This document shows positions 43,363-53,038 of a stretch of DNA of 64,000 bases, one piece after another. The notes under the pieces are model-generated. The model was given only the letters and a program-made list of their open reading frames with translations. It was not told where the DNA came from and searched no databases. Location: assembly GCF_035982055.1 (NCBI RefSeq), contig NZ_CP108427.1, forward strand, positions 682,001-746,000, given 5' to 3'. Every line of letters begins with the position of its first letter. The stretch's first letter is position 1. The position numbers and the translations under genes were made by a program. The DNA is from Streptomyces sp. NBC_01288. GTDB taxonomy: Bacteria; Actinomycetota; Actinomycetes; Streptomycetales; Streptomycetaceae.

Positions 43363-45117
43363 GTGAGCATCGCAGGGACTCAGAGCGGTCCGCCGGCCTG
43401 GCGGTTGCTCCTCGACTACGTACGGCCGCACCGCTGGGCCCTGTTGGCGGGCGCGCTGCTCTCGTTGGTCACCGGGGGCACCGGGTTGCTGTTGCCGCTG
43501 GTGGCGCGGGGGCTCATCGACGACCTCTCGCACGACCGGACGATCACCGGGGCGCTGCTCGCGATGTCGGCGCTGGTGGTCGCCAACGCGGCTCTGGGCG
43601 CGCTGGGTTCATACGTTCTGCGGCGTACCGCGGAGTCGGTGGTGCTCGGTGCGCGGCGCACCCTGTCGTCGTATCTGCTGCGGTTGCGGATCTCCGCCGT
43701 GGACCGCAGCGAGCCCGGCGACCTGATGGCGCGCATCACCTCGGACACGACCCTGCTGCGCGAGGTCACCACGGACTCACTCGTCGGGCTCGGCACCGGA
43801 GGGCTCACGCTCGTCGCAACTGTCGTCATGATGGGCCTGGTTGACCCGGTTCTGCTGGGCGTCACCCTCGCCGTGATCGCGGGCGCGGGCACCGTGCTCA
43901 CCCTGATCCTGCCGCGCATCAACCGGGCCAGCCGGCAGGCACAGGACGCGGTCGGCGTGATGGGCGCCTCGCTGGAGCGGATCCTGGGCGCGCTGCGCAC
44001 GGTGAAGGCGTCCGGCGCCGAGGAGCGCGAGGAACGCACCCTGCACGCGGCGGCCGAGGAGTCGTGGCGGCAGAGTGTGCGGGCCGCCAAGTGGAGCGCC
44101 GCCGCGGGCAATACGGCAGCACTGTCGATGCAGGTCGCCTTCATCACCGTCCTCGCGGTGGGCGGAGCACGCGTGGCGACGGGTGCGATCGACATCGGCA
44201 CGCTGGTCGCCTTCCTCCTCTACGTCTTCTATCTCATGCAGCCGATCCAGCAGGTCGTCGGCGCGATCACGCAGTACCAGACGGGCACCGCGGCCCTCTC
44301 CCGCATCCAGGAGGCGCTGCACCTCCCCGCCGAACCCCCGTCCCCGCCCGCCCAGTTGCCCTCCCCCGGCGCCGAACCCGCGGCCCTCGCCTTCGACGAC
44401 GTCCGCTTCCGCTACGCCGACGACCTCCCCTACGTCCACCACGGCGTGACCTTCGAGGTACCGGCCCAGGGCATGACGGCGTTCGTCGGCCCGTCCGGCG
44501 CGGGCAAGACCACGGTGTTCTCCCTCATCGAGCGTTTCTACGACCCCGAGTCCGGCGCGATCACCCTCGACGGCCGGGACCTCGCCGGGTGGGAACTGTC
44601 CCGACTCCGGTCCGCCATCGGCTATGTGGAGCAGGACGCCCCGGTCCTGTCGGGTTCCCTGCGCGACAACCTGGTGCTCGGCAACCCGGACGCGGACGAC
44701 GACGCCGTCACCCGCGTCCTGAAGACGACCCGCCTCGACGGCCTCATCGCCCGCCTCCCGAAGGGCATCGACACCCTGGTCGGCCACCGGGGCACCCGCC
44801 TCTCGGGCGGCGAACGCCAGCGTGTGGCCATCGCCCGCGCCCTGCTGCGCCACCCCCGCCTGCTCCTCCTCGACGAGGCGACCTCGCAGCTCGACGCGGT
44901 GAACGAGGCGGCCCTGCGCGACACCGTCGCCGATGTGGCCCGTACGACGACGGTCCTGGTCGTGGCGCACCGGCTGTCCACGGTGACGATGGCCGACCGG
45001 ATCGTGGTCATGGACGCGGGCCGGGTCCGCGCGGTGGGCACGCACCGGGAACTGGTGACCGCCGACCCGCTCTACGCGGAGCTGGCGGCGACGCAGTTCC
45101 TGGCGACGGCGGGCTGA
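43363..45117 (+). CDS. ABC exporter, fused permease-ATPase
   Basis: A 584-residue half-transporter with an N-terminal six-helix membrane domain (first helix about residues 28-50) and a C-terminal nucleotide-binding domain: Walker A GPSGAGKT at 376-383, signature LSGGE at 480-484, Walker [13 protein letters not shown], and H-loop VVAHRL. It should act as a homodimer that exports a hydrophobic compound, drug or lipid. Start GTG 43363 follows GAGGAG. It appears monocistronic and ends before a hairpin terminator. Confidence 0.93.
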   Translation: MSIAGTQSGPPAWRLLLDYVRPHRWALLAGALLSLVTGGTGLLLPLVARGLIDDLSHDRTITGALLAMSALVVANAALGALGSYVLRRTAESVVLGARRTLSSYLLRLRISAVDRSEPGDLMARITSDTTLLREVTTDSLVGLGTGGLTLVATVVMMGLVDPVLLGVTLAVIAGAGTVLTLILPRINRASRQAQDAVGVMGASLERILGALRTVKASGAEEREERTLHAAAEESWRQSVRAAKWSAAAGNTAALSMQVAFITVLAVGGARVATGAIDIGTLVAFLLYVFYLMQPIQQVVGAITQYQTGTAALSRIQEALHLPAEPPSPPAQLPSPGAEPAALAFDDVRFRYADDLPYVHHGVTFEVPAQGMTAFVGPSGAGKTTVFSLIERFYDPESGAITLDGRDLAGWELSRLRSAIGYVEQDAPVLSGSLRDNLVLGNPDADDDAVTRVLKTTRLDGLIARLPKGIDTLVGHRGTRLSGGERQRVAIARALLRHPRLLLLDEATSQLDAVNEAALRDTVADVARTTTVLVVAHRLSTVTMADRIVVMDAGRVRAVGTHRELVTADPLYAELAATQFLATAG

Positions 45118-45130
45118 CTTCGCAAAACGG

Positions 45131-45162
45131 CTGAGGGCCGCCCGCTTCCGGACGGCCCTCAG
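45131..45162. terminator. Hairpin after ABC exporter
   Basis: Arms CTGAGGGCCGCCCG (45131-45144) and CGGACGGCCCTCAG (45149-45162) pair over 13 of 14 bases with a four-base loop, 14 bp after the ABC exporter stop. It may also serve the convergent secreted-protein gene. Confidence 0.75.
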
Positions 45163-45196
45163 GGCCTGCGTGCTCCGCGGGATCAGTACCGCGGGC

Positions 45197-45493
45197 TCAC
45201 GGCTCGATGCTGGGGAGGAGTCCCGTGACCGGCGCGGTCATGTCAGTGACCTGGTGCAACTGCTGGAGGTCGTTCAGGTGGTTCATGCCCTGAAGCTGAC
45301 TGGCGACCTTCGGGATCTCCGCCTGGTGCTCGGCGGGGATCTCACTCACCGCGAGCGAGTCCAGCAGGGCGACCGGGCTGACCTTGCCGTCCTTGAAGGC
45401 GGGCGCGTCGGCGGCGTTCGCCATCGGCGCGACGAGGCCGGTGACCCCGACGGCGAGACCAACGGCGGCGGCAATACGTCGTGTTGAGATCAT
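45197..45493 (-). CDS. Small secreted protein, Streptomyces type
   Basis: A 98-residue exported protein with signal peptide (residues 1-27, GLVAPMANAA). The mature part is short and helical with repeated Leu/His/Gln residues (AEIPKVASQLQGMNHLNDLQ, QLHQVTDMTAPVTGLLPSIE). There are no cysteines, so it is not a chaplin or rodlin-like cystine protein. It looks like a family of small secreted proteins found in Streptomyces of unknown role. ATG 45491-45493. Confidence 0.72.
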   Translation of the reverse strand: MISTRRIAAAVGLAVGVTGLVAPMANAADAPAFKDGKVSPVALLDSLAVSEIPAEHQAEIPKVASQLQGMNHLNDLQQLHQVTDMTAPVTGLLPSIEP

Positions 45494-45664
45494 GCCCTCA
45501 GCAACGCGGCCGGTCCCCGCGCGGTCACGGGCACCGGGCACCCCTCACCCGTCAGGCGGAGCGCGCCGCCCGGTTTGCCGACACCGGCGCGACGGAGGAT
45601 TCTCGTAGGAGAGGCCCGCCGCGGCTCGCTCCTGTTCGGGCCGCGGCCCTCCGAGGAGGTCACC

Positions 45665-46030
45665 ATGGGCACCGCGGCACGCCCCGGCTTCGACACCGAA
45701 GCGCTGCGCCGGGGCATCGAAGACCACACGACGGCGACACTGCTGTCGCTCTACGCGGACGACGCCGAGATCCACGTCGTCGACCACCAGACCCAGCCCA
45801 GCCACCCCAAGGTCCTGCACGGCCGGGACGAGATCGGCGCGATGCTCGCCGACGTCTACAGCCGCGACATGACCCACAAGCTGGAGGAGTGCGTCGTACA
45901 GGGGGACCGGGTCGCCTACAGCGAGTCCTGTCAGTACCCGGACGGGGCCCGGGTCCTCGCCGAGTCGATGCTCCTGCTGGAGGACGGCAAGATCACCCGG
46001 CAGACCATGATCCAGGCATGGGACGGCTAG
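45665..46030 (+). CDS. SnoaL-like / NTF2-fold protein
   Basis: A 121-residue NTF2-fold protein (LRRGIEDHTTATLLSLYADD; VLHGRDEIGAMLADVYSRDM; VVQGDRVAYSESCQYPDGAR). The length and DAEIHVVDH start-strand fit nuclear-transport-factor-2-like proteins with a buried polar pocket. ATG 45665 is preceded by GAGGAGG, an excellent ribosome-binding site. Partner and substrate are unknown. It is separate in sequence from the SnoaL-like protein at 523-918. Confidence 0.82.
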   Translation: MGTAARPGFDTEALRRGIEDHTTATLLSLYADDAEIHVVDHQTQPSHPKVLHGRDEIGAMLADVYSRDMTHKLEECVVQGDRVAYSESCQYPDGARVLAESMLLLEDGKITRQTMIQAWDG

Positions 46031-46290
46031 CGCGGCTGGTGCCGAAGGTCCACATCGACACCCGCCTGACCTGGACCTTCTCGGCGACAACAGCACCCGC
46101 GCGGTCCGCTGCGACGCGACGCCGAGCACCGGTTTCCGCAGCGGGCCTGCGGGCGTCCGCCGCGCTGCTGGGGTCGATGCTGCGAGCGGCACGGTCCCGC
46201 CCGCTCCCCACACCACCGGCTGGTCGGACCCGGCACGTCCGGCGTCGGTGAGCGGGCCCTGACGGCCGTGGACCCGTCGGTTACGCTGTT
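46031..46290. other. Gap upstream of the folD riboswitch
   Basis: No gene is supported in this part of the 364-bp gap. Short frames on both strands are Arg/Pro/Ala-rich shadow-like sequences without ribosome-binding sites. The only evident element is the candidate promoter at the right end. Confidence 0.5.
46259..46287 (+). promoter_or_regulatory. Promoter of the folD riboswitch transcript
   Basis: CTGACG (46259-46264) and TACGCT (46282-46287) are separated by 17 bp, giving a transcript start near 46294, at the very base of the riboswitch stem. Confidence 0.55.
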
Positions 46291-46372
46291 CGTGGGTCGT
46301 GACTGGCGCTGAGGTGGAGCACCACCGTGGAGCGGCCCACGCGGAGTCGATGCCGTGCGCCTGGGCGATTGG
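46291..46372 (+). ncRNA. ZTP (pfl) riboswitch upstream of folD
   Basis: The segment has the ZTP aptamer plan. A P1 stem pairs CGTGGG (46291-46296) with CCCACG (46336-46341). The conserved core GTGACTGGCG begins near 46299. A P2 hairpin pairs GGTGG with CCACC (46313-46317 and 46322-46326). The 3' module contains the conserved CGCCTGGGC (46358-46366). ZTP riboswitches activate one-carbon and purine genes when ZMP/ZTP accumulates. The downstream gene is folD, a known target class, and the aptamer ends about 20 bases before its start. Confidence 0.85.
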
Positions 46373-46394
46373 TCAACCAGCTCAGGAGTGGATC

Positions 46395-47243
46395 ATGTCT
46401 CAGGCACGGCTCATGGACGGCACCGCGCTCGCCCGGCGCATCGTCGAGGACACCGCGAAGAAGGCCGCCGACCTCACGGAGCGCACCGGTACGGCGCCCT
46501 GTCTGGCGACGGTTCTGGTCGGCGCGGACCCGGCCTCCGTCACCTACGTCCGGATGAAGCAGAACCGCAGCCGCAAGGCCGGTATCGAGTCCCGGCACGT
46601 GGAACTGCCAGCCACCACGACCACCGCCGAACTGGTCGGCACCCTCGACGCCCTCTCCGCCGACCCCACCGTGCACGGCATCCTGCTCCAGCACCCGATG
46701 GGTGAACACATCGACGAGCGGGCCGCGTTCGAGGCGATCGCGGCGGAGAAGGACGTGGACGGCGTCACCTTCGCGTCGTTCGCGTCGATGAGCTTCGGCC
46801 TGCCGGGCTTCGTGTCCTGCACGCCCGGCGGCATCATGCGGCTGCTCGACGAGTACGGCGTCGACCCGTCCGGCAAGCGGGCCGTCGTCGTCGGCCGCAG
46901 CGCGATCCTCGGCAAGCCGGCCGGGATGCTGCTCCTGGCCCGCGACGCGACCGTCACCTACTGCCACTCCCGCACCCGGGACCTGTCGGCGGTGGTCCGC
47001 GAGGCGGACATCGTGGTCGCCGCCGTGGGCCGCCCCCGGCTGATCCGCGGCGAGGACATCAAGCCCGGCGCGGTCGTCATCGACGCCGGCTACAACGCGG
47101 GCAACATCGGTGACGTCGACTTCGAATCCGCCGCCGAACGCGCCTCGTTGATCACGCCGGTGCCGGGCGGCGTCGGCCCGATGACGATCGCCACGCTCCT
47201 GGAACAGACGGTGACCGCCGCGGCCCGGCAGCTCGGGGTGTGA
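46395..47243 (+). CDS. folD: Bifunctional methylenetetrahydrofolate dehydrogenase/cyclohydrolase
   Basis: A 282-residue FolD. Signatures: YVRMKQNRSRKAGIESR (catalytic Lys in the Y-x-x-x-K motif), GILLQHPMGEH (the LQLPLP region, here LQHPMG), and VVGRSAILGKPAGMLLL with TVTYCHSRTRDL in the NADP-binding domain, ending TPVPGGVGPMTIATLL. It interconverts methylene-, methenyl- and formyl-tetrahydrofolate for purine synthesis. ATG 46395 follows CAGGAG. Expression is probably controlled by the ZTP riboswitch immediately upstream. Confidence 0.95.
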   Translation: MSQARLMDGTALARRIVEDTAKKAADLTERTGTAPCLATVLVGADPASVTYVRMKQNRSRKAGIESRHVELPATTTTAELVGTLDALSADPTVHGILLQHPMGEHIDERAAFEAIAAEKDVDGVTFASFASMSFGLPGFVSCTPGGIMRLLDEYGVDPSGKRAVVVGRSAILGKPAGMLLLARDATVTYCHSRTRDLSAVVREADIVVAAVGRPRLIRGEDIKPGAVVIDAGYNAGNIGDVDFESAAERASLITPVPGGVGPMTIATLLEQTVTAAARQLGV

Positions 47244-48143
47244 TCAGCGCGTCCACGCGCTGTAGTCCATGACGTCCCCGGCCTTGACGCCGTACTCGGG
47301 CTGGTCCTTCGTGAAGGTGCTCTCCATTCCGAGAACGGCGCCGGTGGCCGGGTCCATGATCAGCATCAGGCGGGTGGCGGGCTGCTGATAGACGTACGCC
47401 TGCCCGTGCCGCCCGAGCCGGTCGGTCACCTCCCCCACCGGCCGCAGCCCGTCCGCCCCCGCGAGCAGTCGCGCCAACGCGGCAGACTCACGCGCCCCGA
47501 GCGTCCACTCGTCAAGCAGCTCCCCCACGGCCGACAGGAGTTCGGGGGTGGTCAACGGCGCCTTGCTGTACGCCGTCTCCCGGAGGTACGCCCGCAGTCC
47601 GGCCACGTCGTGCGGGGGCCGGGCATCGGGCGGGACATCGCTCCAACTCGGCGGAAACGTCGTCTCCTTGAGGACATGCCCGTCCTCGACGACACGTTCC
47701 GTGTGACTGGCGTCCGCGTTCCAGCGCACGATGCGTTCCTCGGGGATGGTGACCGGCGGCTTGTCGTCGGACATGCCGAGACTCCACGACTGCACGTGAG
47801 TTCCCCTGCGCAGAACGGGAGTTCCGTCGGCCGCGGTCGCCACGGCGAGGGCGGCGAGCTGCTTCAGCGATACGGGCGTGGAGTGCGCCTGCACGACCAG
47901 GGCGCGGGGAGCAGCCACCGCCGGGGTACTGCTCGGCCCACCCAGCACGAGGGTGAGTACGGTCGCGGCAACGGCAGCGGTGGCCGCAAGGCTCCAGAGC
48001 AGCCGCCGACGCTGTGAACGCCGTTCGTACAGCAGCCTGTTGAGCCCGCGCTCCGCGTGATGATCGAGCGGCCCGTCGCCATAGAGGGGCCCATCGCTCG
48101 TGAACGGGTTGGCGCTACGCAGGAGTTCGAGTTCGTCACCCAT
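47244..48143 (-). CDS. CU044_5270 family protein
   Basis: A 299-residue protein: an N-terminal cytosolic segment (residues 1-47), one transmembrane helix (LLWSLAATAAVAATVLTLVL, about 48-67), and an extracellular domain with GTHVQSWSLGMSDDKPPVTI and the C-terminal QQPATRLMLIMDPATGAVLG. This is the actinobacterial CU044_5270 family, whose genes follow ECF-type sigma-factor genes and may act as anti-sigma-like partners. The sigma gene lies directly upstream on the same strand. It abuts folD tail-to-tail with no gap. Confidence 0.87.
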   Translation of the reverse strand: MGDELELLRSANPFTSDGPLYGDGPLDHHAERGLNRLLYERRSQRRRLLWSLAATAAVAATVLTLVLGGPSSTPAVAAPRALVVQAHSTPVSLKQLAALAVATAADGTPVLRRGTHVQSWSLGMSDDKPPVTIPEERIVRWNADASHTERVVEDGHVLKETTFPPSWSDVPPDARPPHDVAGLRAYLRETAYSKAPLTTPELLSAVGELLDEWTLGARESAALARLLAGADGLRPVGEVTDRLGRHGQAYVYQQPATRLMLIMDPATGAVLGMESTFTKDQPEYGVKAGDVMDYSAWTR

Positions 48144-48181
48144 GGCATTGATCCTTCAACGGGCTAGTTGCAGCACCCCAA

Positions 48182-48226
48182 AGGGGCGCGGGGAACTGCG
48201 CGACCAGCCACGACGCACCCGCAGCC
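48182..48226. repeat. Streptomyces dispersed intergenic repeat
   Basis: The stretch opens GGGGCGCGGGGAACTGCGCG and continues through CGACCAGCCACGACGCACCC to GCAG. I recognise this as a short intergenic repeat occurring many times in Streptomyces genomes. It sits between the sigma-factor and CU044_5270 genes. Its function is unknown; it may form RNA structure. Confidence 0.75.
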
Positions 48227-48257
48227 AACCAACAACACATCGCGGCACTCTCAACGG

Positions 48258-48779
48258 TCATCGCCCCGCCCCTCCAAGCACCGCGAGCCGATCGATCTCC
48301 GCTCTCAACCGCCGCCGTGCCCGATGCAACCGCATCGCCGCAGCCCGCACCCCACACCCCAGAACCACGGCAACCTCCTCCACACCCAGTTCCTCCCACG
48401 CCGTAAGCCTCAACACCTCCTGGTCGCCCGACGACAACCGCGCCAACGCCTCGTGCACCCAACCGCCGGGGGCATCCGCATCGGGCCCGGCCACAACCTG
48501 CCGCCCGTGCGCGCGATCGTCGTTGCCCAGCCGATCGACAAGCCGACGCCGCCGCCCGTACCCACGCACCGCATTGGCCAGGCAGTTACGGGCCACGCCG
48601 TACAGCCAGGGCAACGGGGCCGCCGGCAGATCCGCACGGCGGCGCCAGGCGACGGTGAAGACCTCCGCCACCACTTCCTCGACCTCGCTGCTCCGCCCGT
48701 CCAGTCGCCGCGCAACATAGCGGCTGACCGCCCAGTAGTGCTCGCGATAGGCAGCGGCGAAGTCCTCGTCGTTGCTCAT
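48258..48779 (-). CDS. ECF-like RNA polymerase sigma factor
   Basis: A 173-residue sigma-70 family protein. Region 2 lies at about residues 8-72 ([40 protein letters not shown]) and region 4 at about 110-165 ([40 protein letters not shown]). It should direct transcription of a small regulon. It lies upstream of the CU044_5270 gene, its likely partner, and diverges from ctaD. The ATG at 48777-48779 is chosen because it gives a normal-length ECF sigma factor. Confidence 0.9.
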   Translation of the reverse strand: MSNDEDFAAAYREHYWAVSRYVARRLDGRSSEVEEVVAEVFTVAWRRRADLPAAPLPWLYGVARNCLANAVRGYGRRRRLVDRLGNDDRAHGRQVVAGPDADAPGGWVHEALARLSSGDQEVLRLTAWEELGVEEVAVVLGCGVRAAAMRLHRARRRLRAEIDRLAVLGGAGR

Positions 48780-48884
48780 GTTCCGTTCGTGTCCGGCACC
48801 GGGGCGATCGTCACACCCGATTTCGTGATTCTCCTCGCGTCCGTCGAGTGTGACGTGCGGGCGGCGCGCGGACACAGGCGGGGC

Positions 48885-50501
48885 GTGAGAGACCTCAAGA
48901 GCATCAAGTGGCTGACGACCACGGACCACAAGACGATCGGCACGCTGTATCTGGTCACGGCGTTCGGGTTCTTCTGCATCGGCGGCGTGATGGCGCTCCT
49001 CATGCGCGCCGAACTCGCCAGACCCGGCCTGCAGATCATGTCGAACGAGCAGTTCAACCAGGCGTTCACGATGCACGGCACGATCATGCTGCTGATGTTC
49101 GCGACGCCCCTGTTCGCAGGCTTCGCCAACTGGATCATGCCGCTCCAGATCGGCGCCCCGGACGTCGCCTTCCCCCGCCTGAACATGTTCGCCTACTGGC
49201 TGTATCTCTTCGGCTCGACGATCGCGGTAGGCGGCTTCCTCACCCCGCAGGGCGCGGCCGACTTCGGCTGGTTCGCCTACTCCCCGCTCTCGGACGCCGT
49301 CCGCTCCCCCGGCGTCGGCGCCGACATGTGGATCATGGGTCTGGCCTTCTCCGGCTTCGGCACGATCCTCGGTGCGGTCAACTTCATCACCACGATCATC
49401 TGCATGCGCGCACCGGGCATGACGATGTTCCGCATGCCGATCTTCGTGTGGAACGTGCTGCTCACCGCCGTACTCGTTCTGCTGGCCTTCCCGGTCCTCG
49501 CCGCCGCGCTCTTCGCGCTGGAGGCGGATCGGAAATTCGGGGCACACGTCTTCGACGCCGCCAACGGCGGTGCGTTGCTGTGGCAGCACCTCTTCTGGTT
49601 CTTCGGCCATCCAGAGGTGTACATCATCGCGCTGCCGTTCTTCGGCATCATCTCCGAGGTCATCCCGGTCTTCTCCCGCAAGCCGATGTTCGGCTACATG
49701 GGACTGGTCGCGGCCACGATCTCCATCGCCGGCCTCTCCGTGACCGTGTGGGCCCACCACATGTACGTCACCGGCGGAGTCCTGCTGCCGTTCTTCTCCT
49801 TCATGACGTTCCTCATCGCCGTGCCAACAGGCGTGAAGTTCTTCAACTGGATCGGAACGATGTGGAAGGGCTCCCTGAGTTTCGAGACCCCCATGCTCTG
49901 GGCCACCGGCTTCCTCATCACCTTCGTGTTCGGCGGCCTGACCGGCGTCATGCTCGCCGCCCCGCCCATCGACTTCTCGACCTCGGACTCGTACTTCGTC
50001 GTCGCCCACTTCCACTACGTGGTCTTCGGCACGGTCGTGTTCGCGATGTTCTCCGGCTTCCACTTCTGGTGGCCGAAGATGACCGGCAAGATGCTCGACG
50101 AGCGCCTCGGCAAGATGACTTTCTGGACGCTGTTCATCGGCTTCCACGGCACGTTCCTGGTCCAGCACTGGCTGGGCGTGAACGGGATGCAGCGCCGGAT
50201 CCCCGACTACCTGGCGGTGGAGGGCCTGACGACACTCAACACGGTGTCGACGATCTCCTCGTTCCTGCTCGGCCTGTCGTTGCTGCCGTTCTTCTACAAC
50301 GTGTGGAAGACGGCCAAGTACGGCAAGAAGGTCGAGGTCGACGACCCGTGGGGCTACGGCCGTTCGCTGGAGTGGGCGACGTCCTGCCCGCCGCCGCGGC
50401 ACAACTTCGTCTCGCTCCCCCGCATCCGCAGTGAGTCCCCGGCCTTCGACCTCCACCACGCCGACATCCCCGCCCTGGAACGGGAGTTGACGGCCCGGTG
50501 A
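48885..50501 (+). CDS. ctaD: Cytochrome c oxidase subunit I (orphan copy)
   Basis: A 538-residue polytopic haem-copper oxidase subunit. Ligands are visible: His64 (MHGTIM) and His377 for low-spin haem a, His242-Pro-Glu-Val-Tyr246 (Cu_B ligand and cross-linked tyrosine), His291-His292 for Cu_B, and His375 for haem a3. It is an integral membrane enzyme that reduces oxygen and pumps protons. No ctaC, ctaE or ctaF lies nearby, so it is an extra copy away from the main oxidase operon. Start is GTG 48885 after AGGCGGG. It diverges from the sigma-factor gene and is coupled to the gene behind it. Confidence 0.94.
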   Translation: MRDLKSIKWLTTTDHKTIGTLYLVTAFGFFCIGGVMALLMRAELARPGLQIMSNEQFNQAFTMHGTIMLLMFATPLFAGFANWIMPLQIGAPDVAFPRLNMFAYWLYLFGSTIAVGGFLTPQGAADFGWFAYSPLSDAVRSPGVGADMWIMGLAFSGFGTILGAVNFITTIICMRAPGMTMFRMPIFVWNVLLTAVLVLLAFPVLAAALFALEADRKFGAHVFDAANGGALLWQHLFWFFGHPEVYIIALPFFGIISEVIPVFSRKPMFGYMGLVAATISIAGLSVTVWAHHMYVTGGVLLPFFSFMTFLIAVPTGVKFFNWIGTMWKGSLSFETPMLWATGFLITFVFGGLTGVMLAAPPIDFSTSDSYFVVAHFHYVVFGTVVFAMFSGFHFWWPKMTGKMLDERLGKMTFWTLFIGFHGTFLVQHWLGVNGMQRRIPDYLAVEGLTTLNTVSTISSFLLGLSLLPFFYNVWKTAKYGKKVEVDDPWGYGRSLEWATSCPPPRHNFVSLPRIRSESPAFDLHHADIPALERELTAR

Positions 50502-50848
50502 CCGCCATGGACGAACACCCCGTCGACACCGGGGCCTTCCTCAACGACGTCGAGGGCCACCTGCTGATCGCCGCAGCCCGCGCGGAGGGCCGTACGGCCG
50601 CCGCCCGTTTCACGGCACGGCTCGACTGGCTCACCGACGGCCAACGGAACGAGGTGGAGCGGCAGTTCGAGGCGGAGTACCTCGCCCTCACCCGGCTGTC
50701 GTGGCAGCGCACGGCCGAGCGGGGCCGTCAACTGCGGGACGAGTACGAGGAGACGTACCGGCGACTGCGCCAACGCGCCCTCGCCTGCTGCCTGTTGGCG
50801 TGCGCCCTGCTCGCCGCGACGGGTCTGGTCACCGTCACGCTCGCCTAG
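50498..50848 (+). CDS. Small tail-anchored protein coupled to ctaD
   Basis: A 116-residue protein whose GTG start overlaps the ctaD stop (GTGA, 50498-50501), a classic coupling. Residues 1-85 are charged and helical ([40 protein letters not shown]), and a single hydrophobic helix near the C-terminus (about 93-115) would anchor it in the membrane with the helical part in the cytoplasm. Family not recognised. The coupling suggests a helper or assembly partner of the orphan oxidase subunit. Confidence 0.75.
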   Translation: MTAMDEHPVDTGAFLNDVEGHLLIAAARAEGRTAAARFTARLDWLTDGQRNEVERQFEAEYLALTRLSWQRTAERGRQLRDEYEETYRRLRQRALACCLLACALLAATGLVTVTLA

Positions 50849-50856
50849 GGACGCGG

Positions 50857-50885
50857 GTCCCGCCGGTCCTGACGACCGGCGGGAC
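50857..50885. terminator. Bidirectional intrinsic hairpin
   Basis: Perfect 12-bp arms GTCCCGCCGGTC (50857-50868) and GACCGGCGGGAC (50874-50885), five-base loop, in the 63-bp gap between two convergent genes. Confidence 0.8.
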
Positions 50886-50911
50886 GATGTGCCGCGCAGG
50901 GGCCGGTACGG

Positions 50912-52870
50912 CTAGGTCAGCGTCCACTTCTGGTTGGTCGCCGTGCCGCAGGTGTACAGGATCAGCAGGGTGCCGTTGGCCGTGGCGGCGCCGGACGCGT
51001 CCAGGCACAGGCCCGCGTTGACGTTGGTCAGGGTGCCGTTGGAGTTGGCGGTCCACTTCTGGTTGTTCTGGCCGTTGCAGTCCCAGATGACGACCTTCGT
51101 ACCGTTGGTGGTGCCGCTGTTGTAGGCGTCCAGGCACTTGTTGCCGTACACCACGAGTTCCTTGCGGGAGGTGTACGTCCAGGCCTGGTTCTGGCCGCCG
51201 TTGCAGTCCCAGATCTCGGCCTGCGTGCCGTTGGTGATGGTGTTGTTGTAGACGTCGGCGCAGCGGCCGGACCCGGTGCCGACGACCAGGGAGCCGTTCG
51301 TGCCCGGAATCGGCTGGACGTTGATCGTGCCCAGGGTCGGGAGTGAACTGCCCGTCAGAGTCAGGGAGTTGGCCGATCCCTTGGACAGGTTGGCCTGCAC
51401 CGAGATCGTGCCGGCGCTGGAGCCGGTCGGCGGGAAGGAGACCGTCGTCGCGGTCTGGCCGTTGACCGAGAGGGTGCCGGTGACGGCCGTGGAGCCGGTG
51501 TTGGTGTAGGTGACGTCGACGACGTTCAGGCCGGTGCTCGCCGCGCTGACGCCGGTGTACTTGCCGGTGGAAGTGGCGGTGTAGTTGGTGCTCGCCGCCT
51601 CGGTGCCGCCGCTGATCTTCAGGAACACGGAGCCGCCGGCCGGAACGCTGGCCGTGTAACTCGTGCCGTAGGAACCGATGTTGGCGCGGGACCAGAGGTC
51701 ACGGACGGTCGCGGACGCCGTTGTCAGGCCGAGGTCCGACCAGCGGACGGTGATGTTCTGGGCGGCGGAGGTGCGGTTGAGGAGGGTGACCGCTCGGTTG
51801 CCGAGGCCCGAGAGGACCTTGCCGTAGACCTGGAGACCTGTGGTGTCCTCGGCGACCTTGACGCCCTGGAGGCCGCGCGCGTCCTGGTCGACCGCGACGA
51901 CCTCGGGGTTGGTGAGGATGCCGGTGGTCTCGGTGGTGAGGGTCGTCAGGTCGTTGCCGGCGAGGAGGGGTGCGCCGGAGATCGCCCAGAGTGCCATGTG
52001 GGTGCGGTTCTGGGCGGCGGTGAGGCCGGACATGCCGACCATCAGCATGTCGGGGTCGTTGTAGTAGCCGGTGTGCTGGGCCGCCGGGTGCAGGCCCTGG
52101 TCGAAGTTGGAGAGCATGTTCGTCGTCGACGGCGAGTTGCCGTAGTAGATGATGTCCGTGCTCGTCCGGTACATGGGGGCCAGGCCGGGGGCCCAGTTCC
52201 AGGGGTTCTGGTAGCCCCAGTTGCAGATCGAGAGGGTCAGCGCGCGGCCCGTGCTCGCCGTGGCCTTGGTGACCGAGGCGCTGATCGCCTTGTACGCCGT
52301 CGCGGCGTCGAGGCCCTCGGCGTCGCCGCCGCACCAGTCGACCTTCACGAAGTCGAAGCCCCACTGGGAGAATTGGAGCATGTCCTGGTCGTAGTGGCCC
52401 TCGCTGCCGGTGTTCGCGGCGGCGGGGCGGCCGGTCGGGTAGTAGTAGCCGCAGCCGTTCGCGCCGGCGTCGGTGTAGATGCCGGCCTTGAGGCCCTTGC
52501 TGTGGATGTAGTCGGCGATGGCGCTCATCCCGCCGGGCCACTCGCTGGTGTCGACGGTGATGTTGCCCGCGCTGTCGCGGGTGCCCTGCCACCAGCCCTC
52601 GTCGATGTTGATGTACTTGTAGCCGGCCGCCGGGAGGCCCGCGGCGACGAACGCGTCGACCTGCGCCTTGATGACGCTGTAGTCGATCTTCGCGGCGAAG
52701 CTGTTCCAGGAGGCCCAGCCCATCGGGGCGGTGGGCACGGCCATCTGACGGGTCGTCGAGGCGACCGGGGCCGTCCGGAGGGGGTCCACCGGGGCGGGCC
52801 CGGTGACGAGAAGCAGGGTGACTGCCGCTGCGGCCATCGCTAAGGCGCGCAGGATGGGGGTGCGGAACAT
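50912..52870 (-). CDS. Secreted GH27 alpha-galactosidase with ricin-type lectin domain
   Basis: A 652-residue exported enzyme. A signal peptide covers residues 1 to about 25. The GH27 catalytic domain spans about 45-330, with nucleophile Asp178 (VKVDWCGG) and acid/base Asp272 (YNDPDML). It is followed by a beta-sandwich and then a linking domain (about 430-520, carbohydrate-binding type). The C-terminal ricin-type trefoil (about 525-652) has QxW repeats NQAWTYT, NQKWTAN and NQKWTLT. It releases alpha-galactose, or possibly arabinopyranose, from galactomannans or arabinogalactans outside the cell. The ATG (52868-52870) is preceded by AAGGAG. Confidence 0.9.
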   Translation of the reverse strand: MFRTPILRALAMAAAAVTLLLVTGPAPVDPLRTAPVASTTRQMAVPTAPMGWASWNSFAAKIDYSVIKAQVDAFVAAGLPAAGYKYINIDEGWWQGTRDSAGNITVDTSEWPGGMSAIADYIHSKGLKAGIYTDAGANGCGYYYPTGRPAAANTGSEGHYDQDMLQFSQWGFDFVKVDWCGGDAEGLDAATAYKAISASVTKATASTGRALTLSICNWGYQNPWNWAPGLAPMYRTSTDIIYYGNSPSTTNMLSNFDQGLHPAAQHTGYYNDPDMLMVGMSGLTAAQNRTHMALWAISGAPLLAGNDLTTLTTETTGILTNPEVVAVDQDARGLQGVKVAEDTTGLQVYGKVLSGLGNRAVTLLNRTSAAQNITVRWSDLGLTTASATVRDLWSRANIGSYGTSYTASVPAGGSVFLKISGGTEAASTNYTATSTGKYTGVSAASTGLNVVDVTYTNTGSTAVTGTLSVNGQTATTVSFPPTGSSAGTISVQANLSKGSANSLTLTGSSLPTLGTINVQPIPGTNGSLVVGTGSGRCADVYNNTITNGTQAEIWDCNGGQNQAWTYTSRKELVVYGNKCLDAYNSGTTNGTKVVIWDCNGQNNQKWTANSNGTLTNVNAGLCLDASGAATANGTLLILYTCGTATNQKWTLT

Positions 52871-53025
52871 GCGGCTCCTTTGCCGATATTTCGAACCTGG
52901 ATCGGGTCGCCGAACGAAGCGGCGCGCTGAAAGTAGAGCCACCCGGGGACGAAGTCAACGGCTGTGACACGAGGGGCAGTTGGAATCTCCCGGCGGGAAT
53001 CCCCCACCCGTCGGCCGCCGGACGC

Positions 53026-53031
53026 GATACT
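53026..53031 (+). promoter_or_regulatory. -10 element of a leaderless promoter
   Basis: GATACT lies seven bases before the GTG start of the glycosyltransferase and there is no ribosome-binding site, so transcription probably begins at or next to the start codon. Confidence 0.5.
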
Positions 53032-53038
53032 GGCCGGC

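Noticed and set aside
48780..50459. Long open frame antisense to ctaD continuing into the sigma factor
   Set aside because: A shadow of third-position GC bias. The true sigma gene starts at 48779 and gives the normal length.
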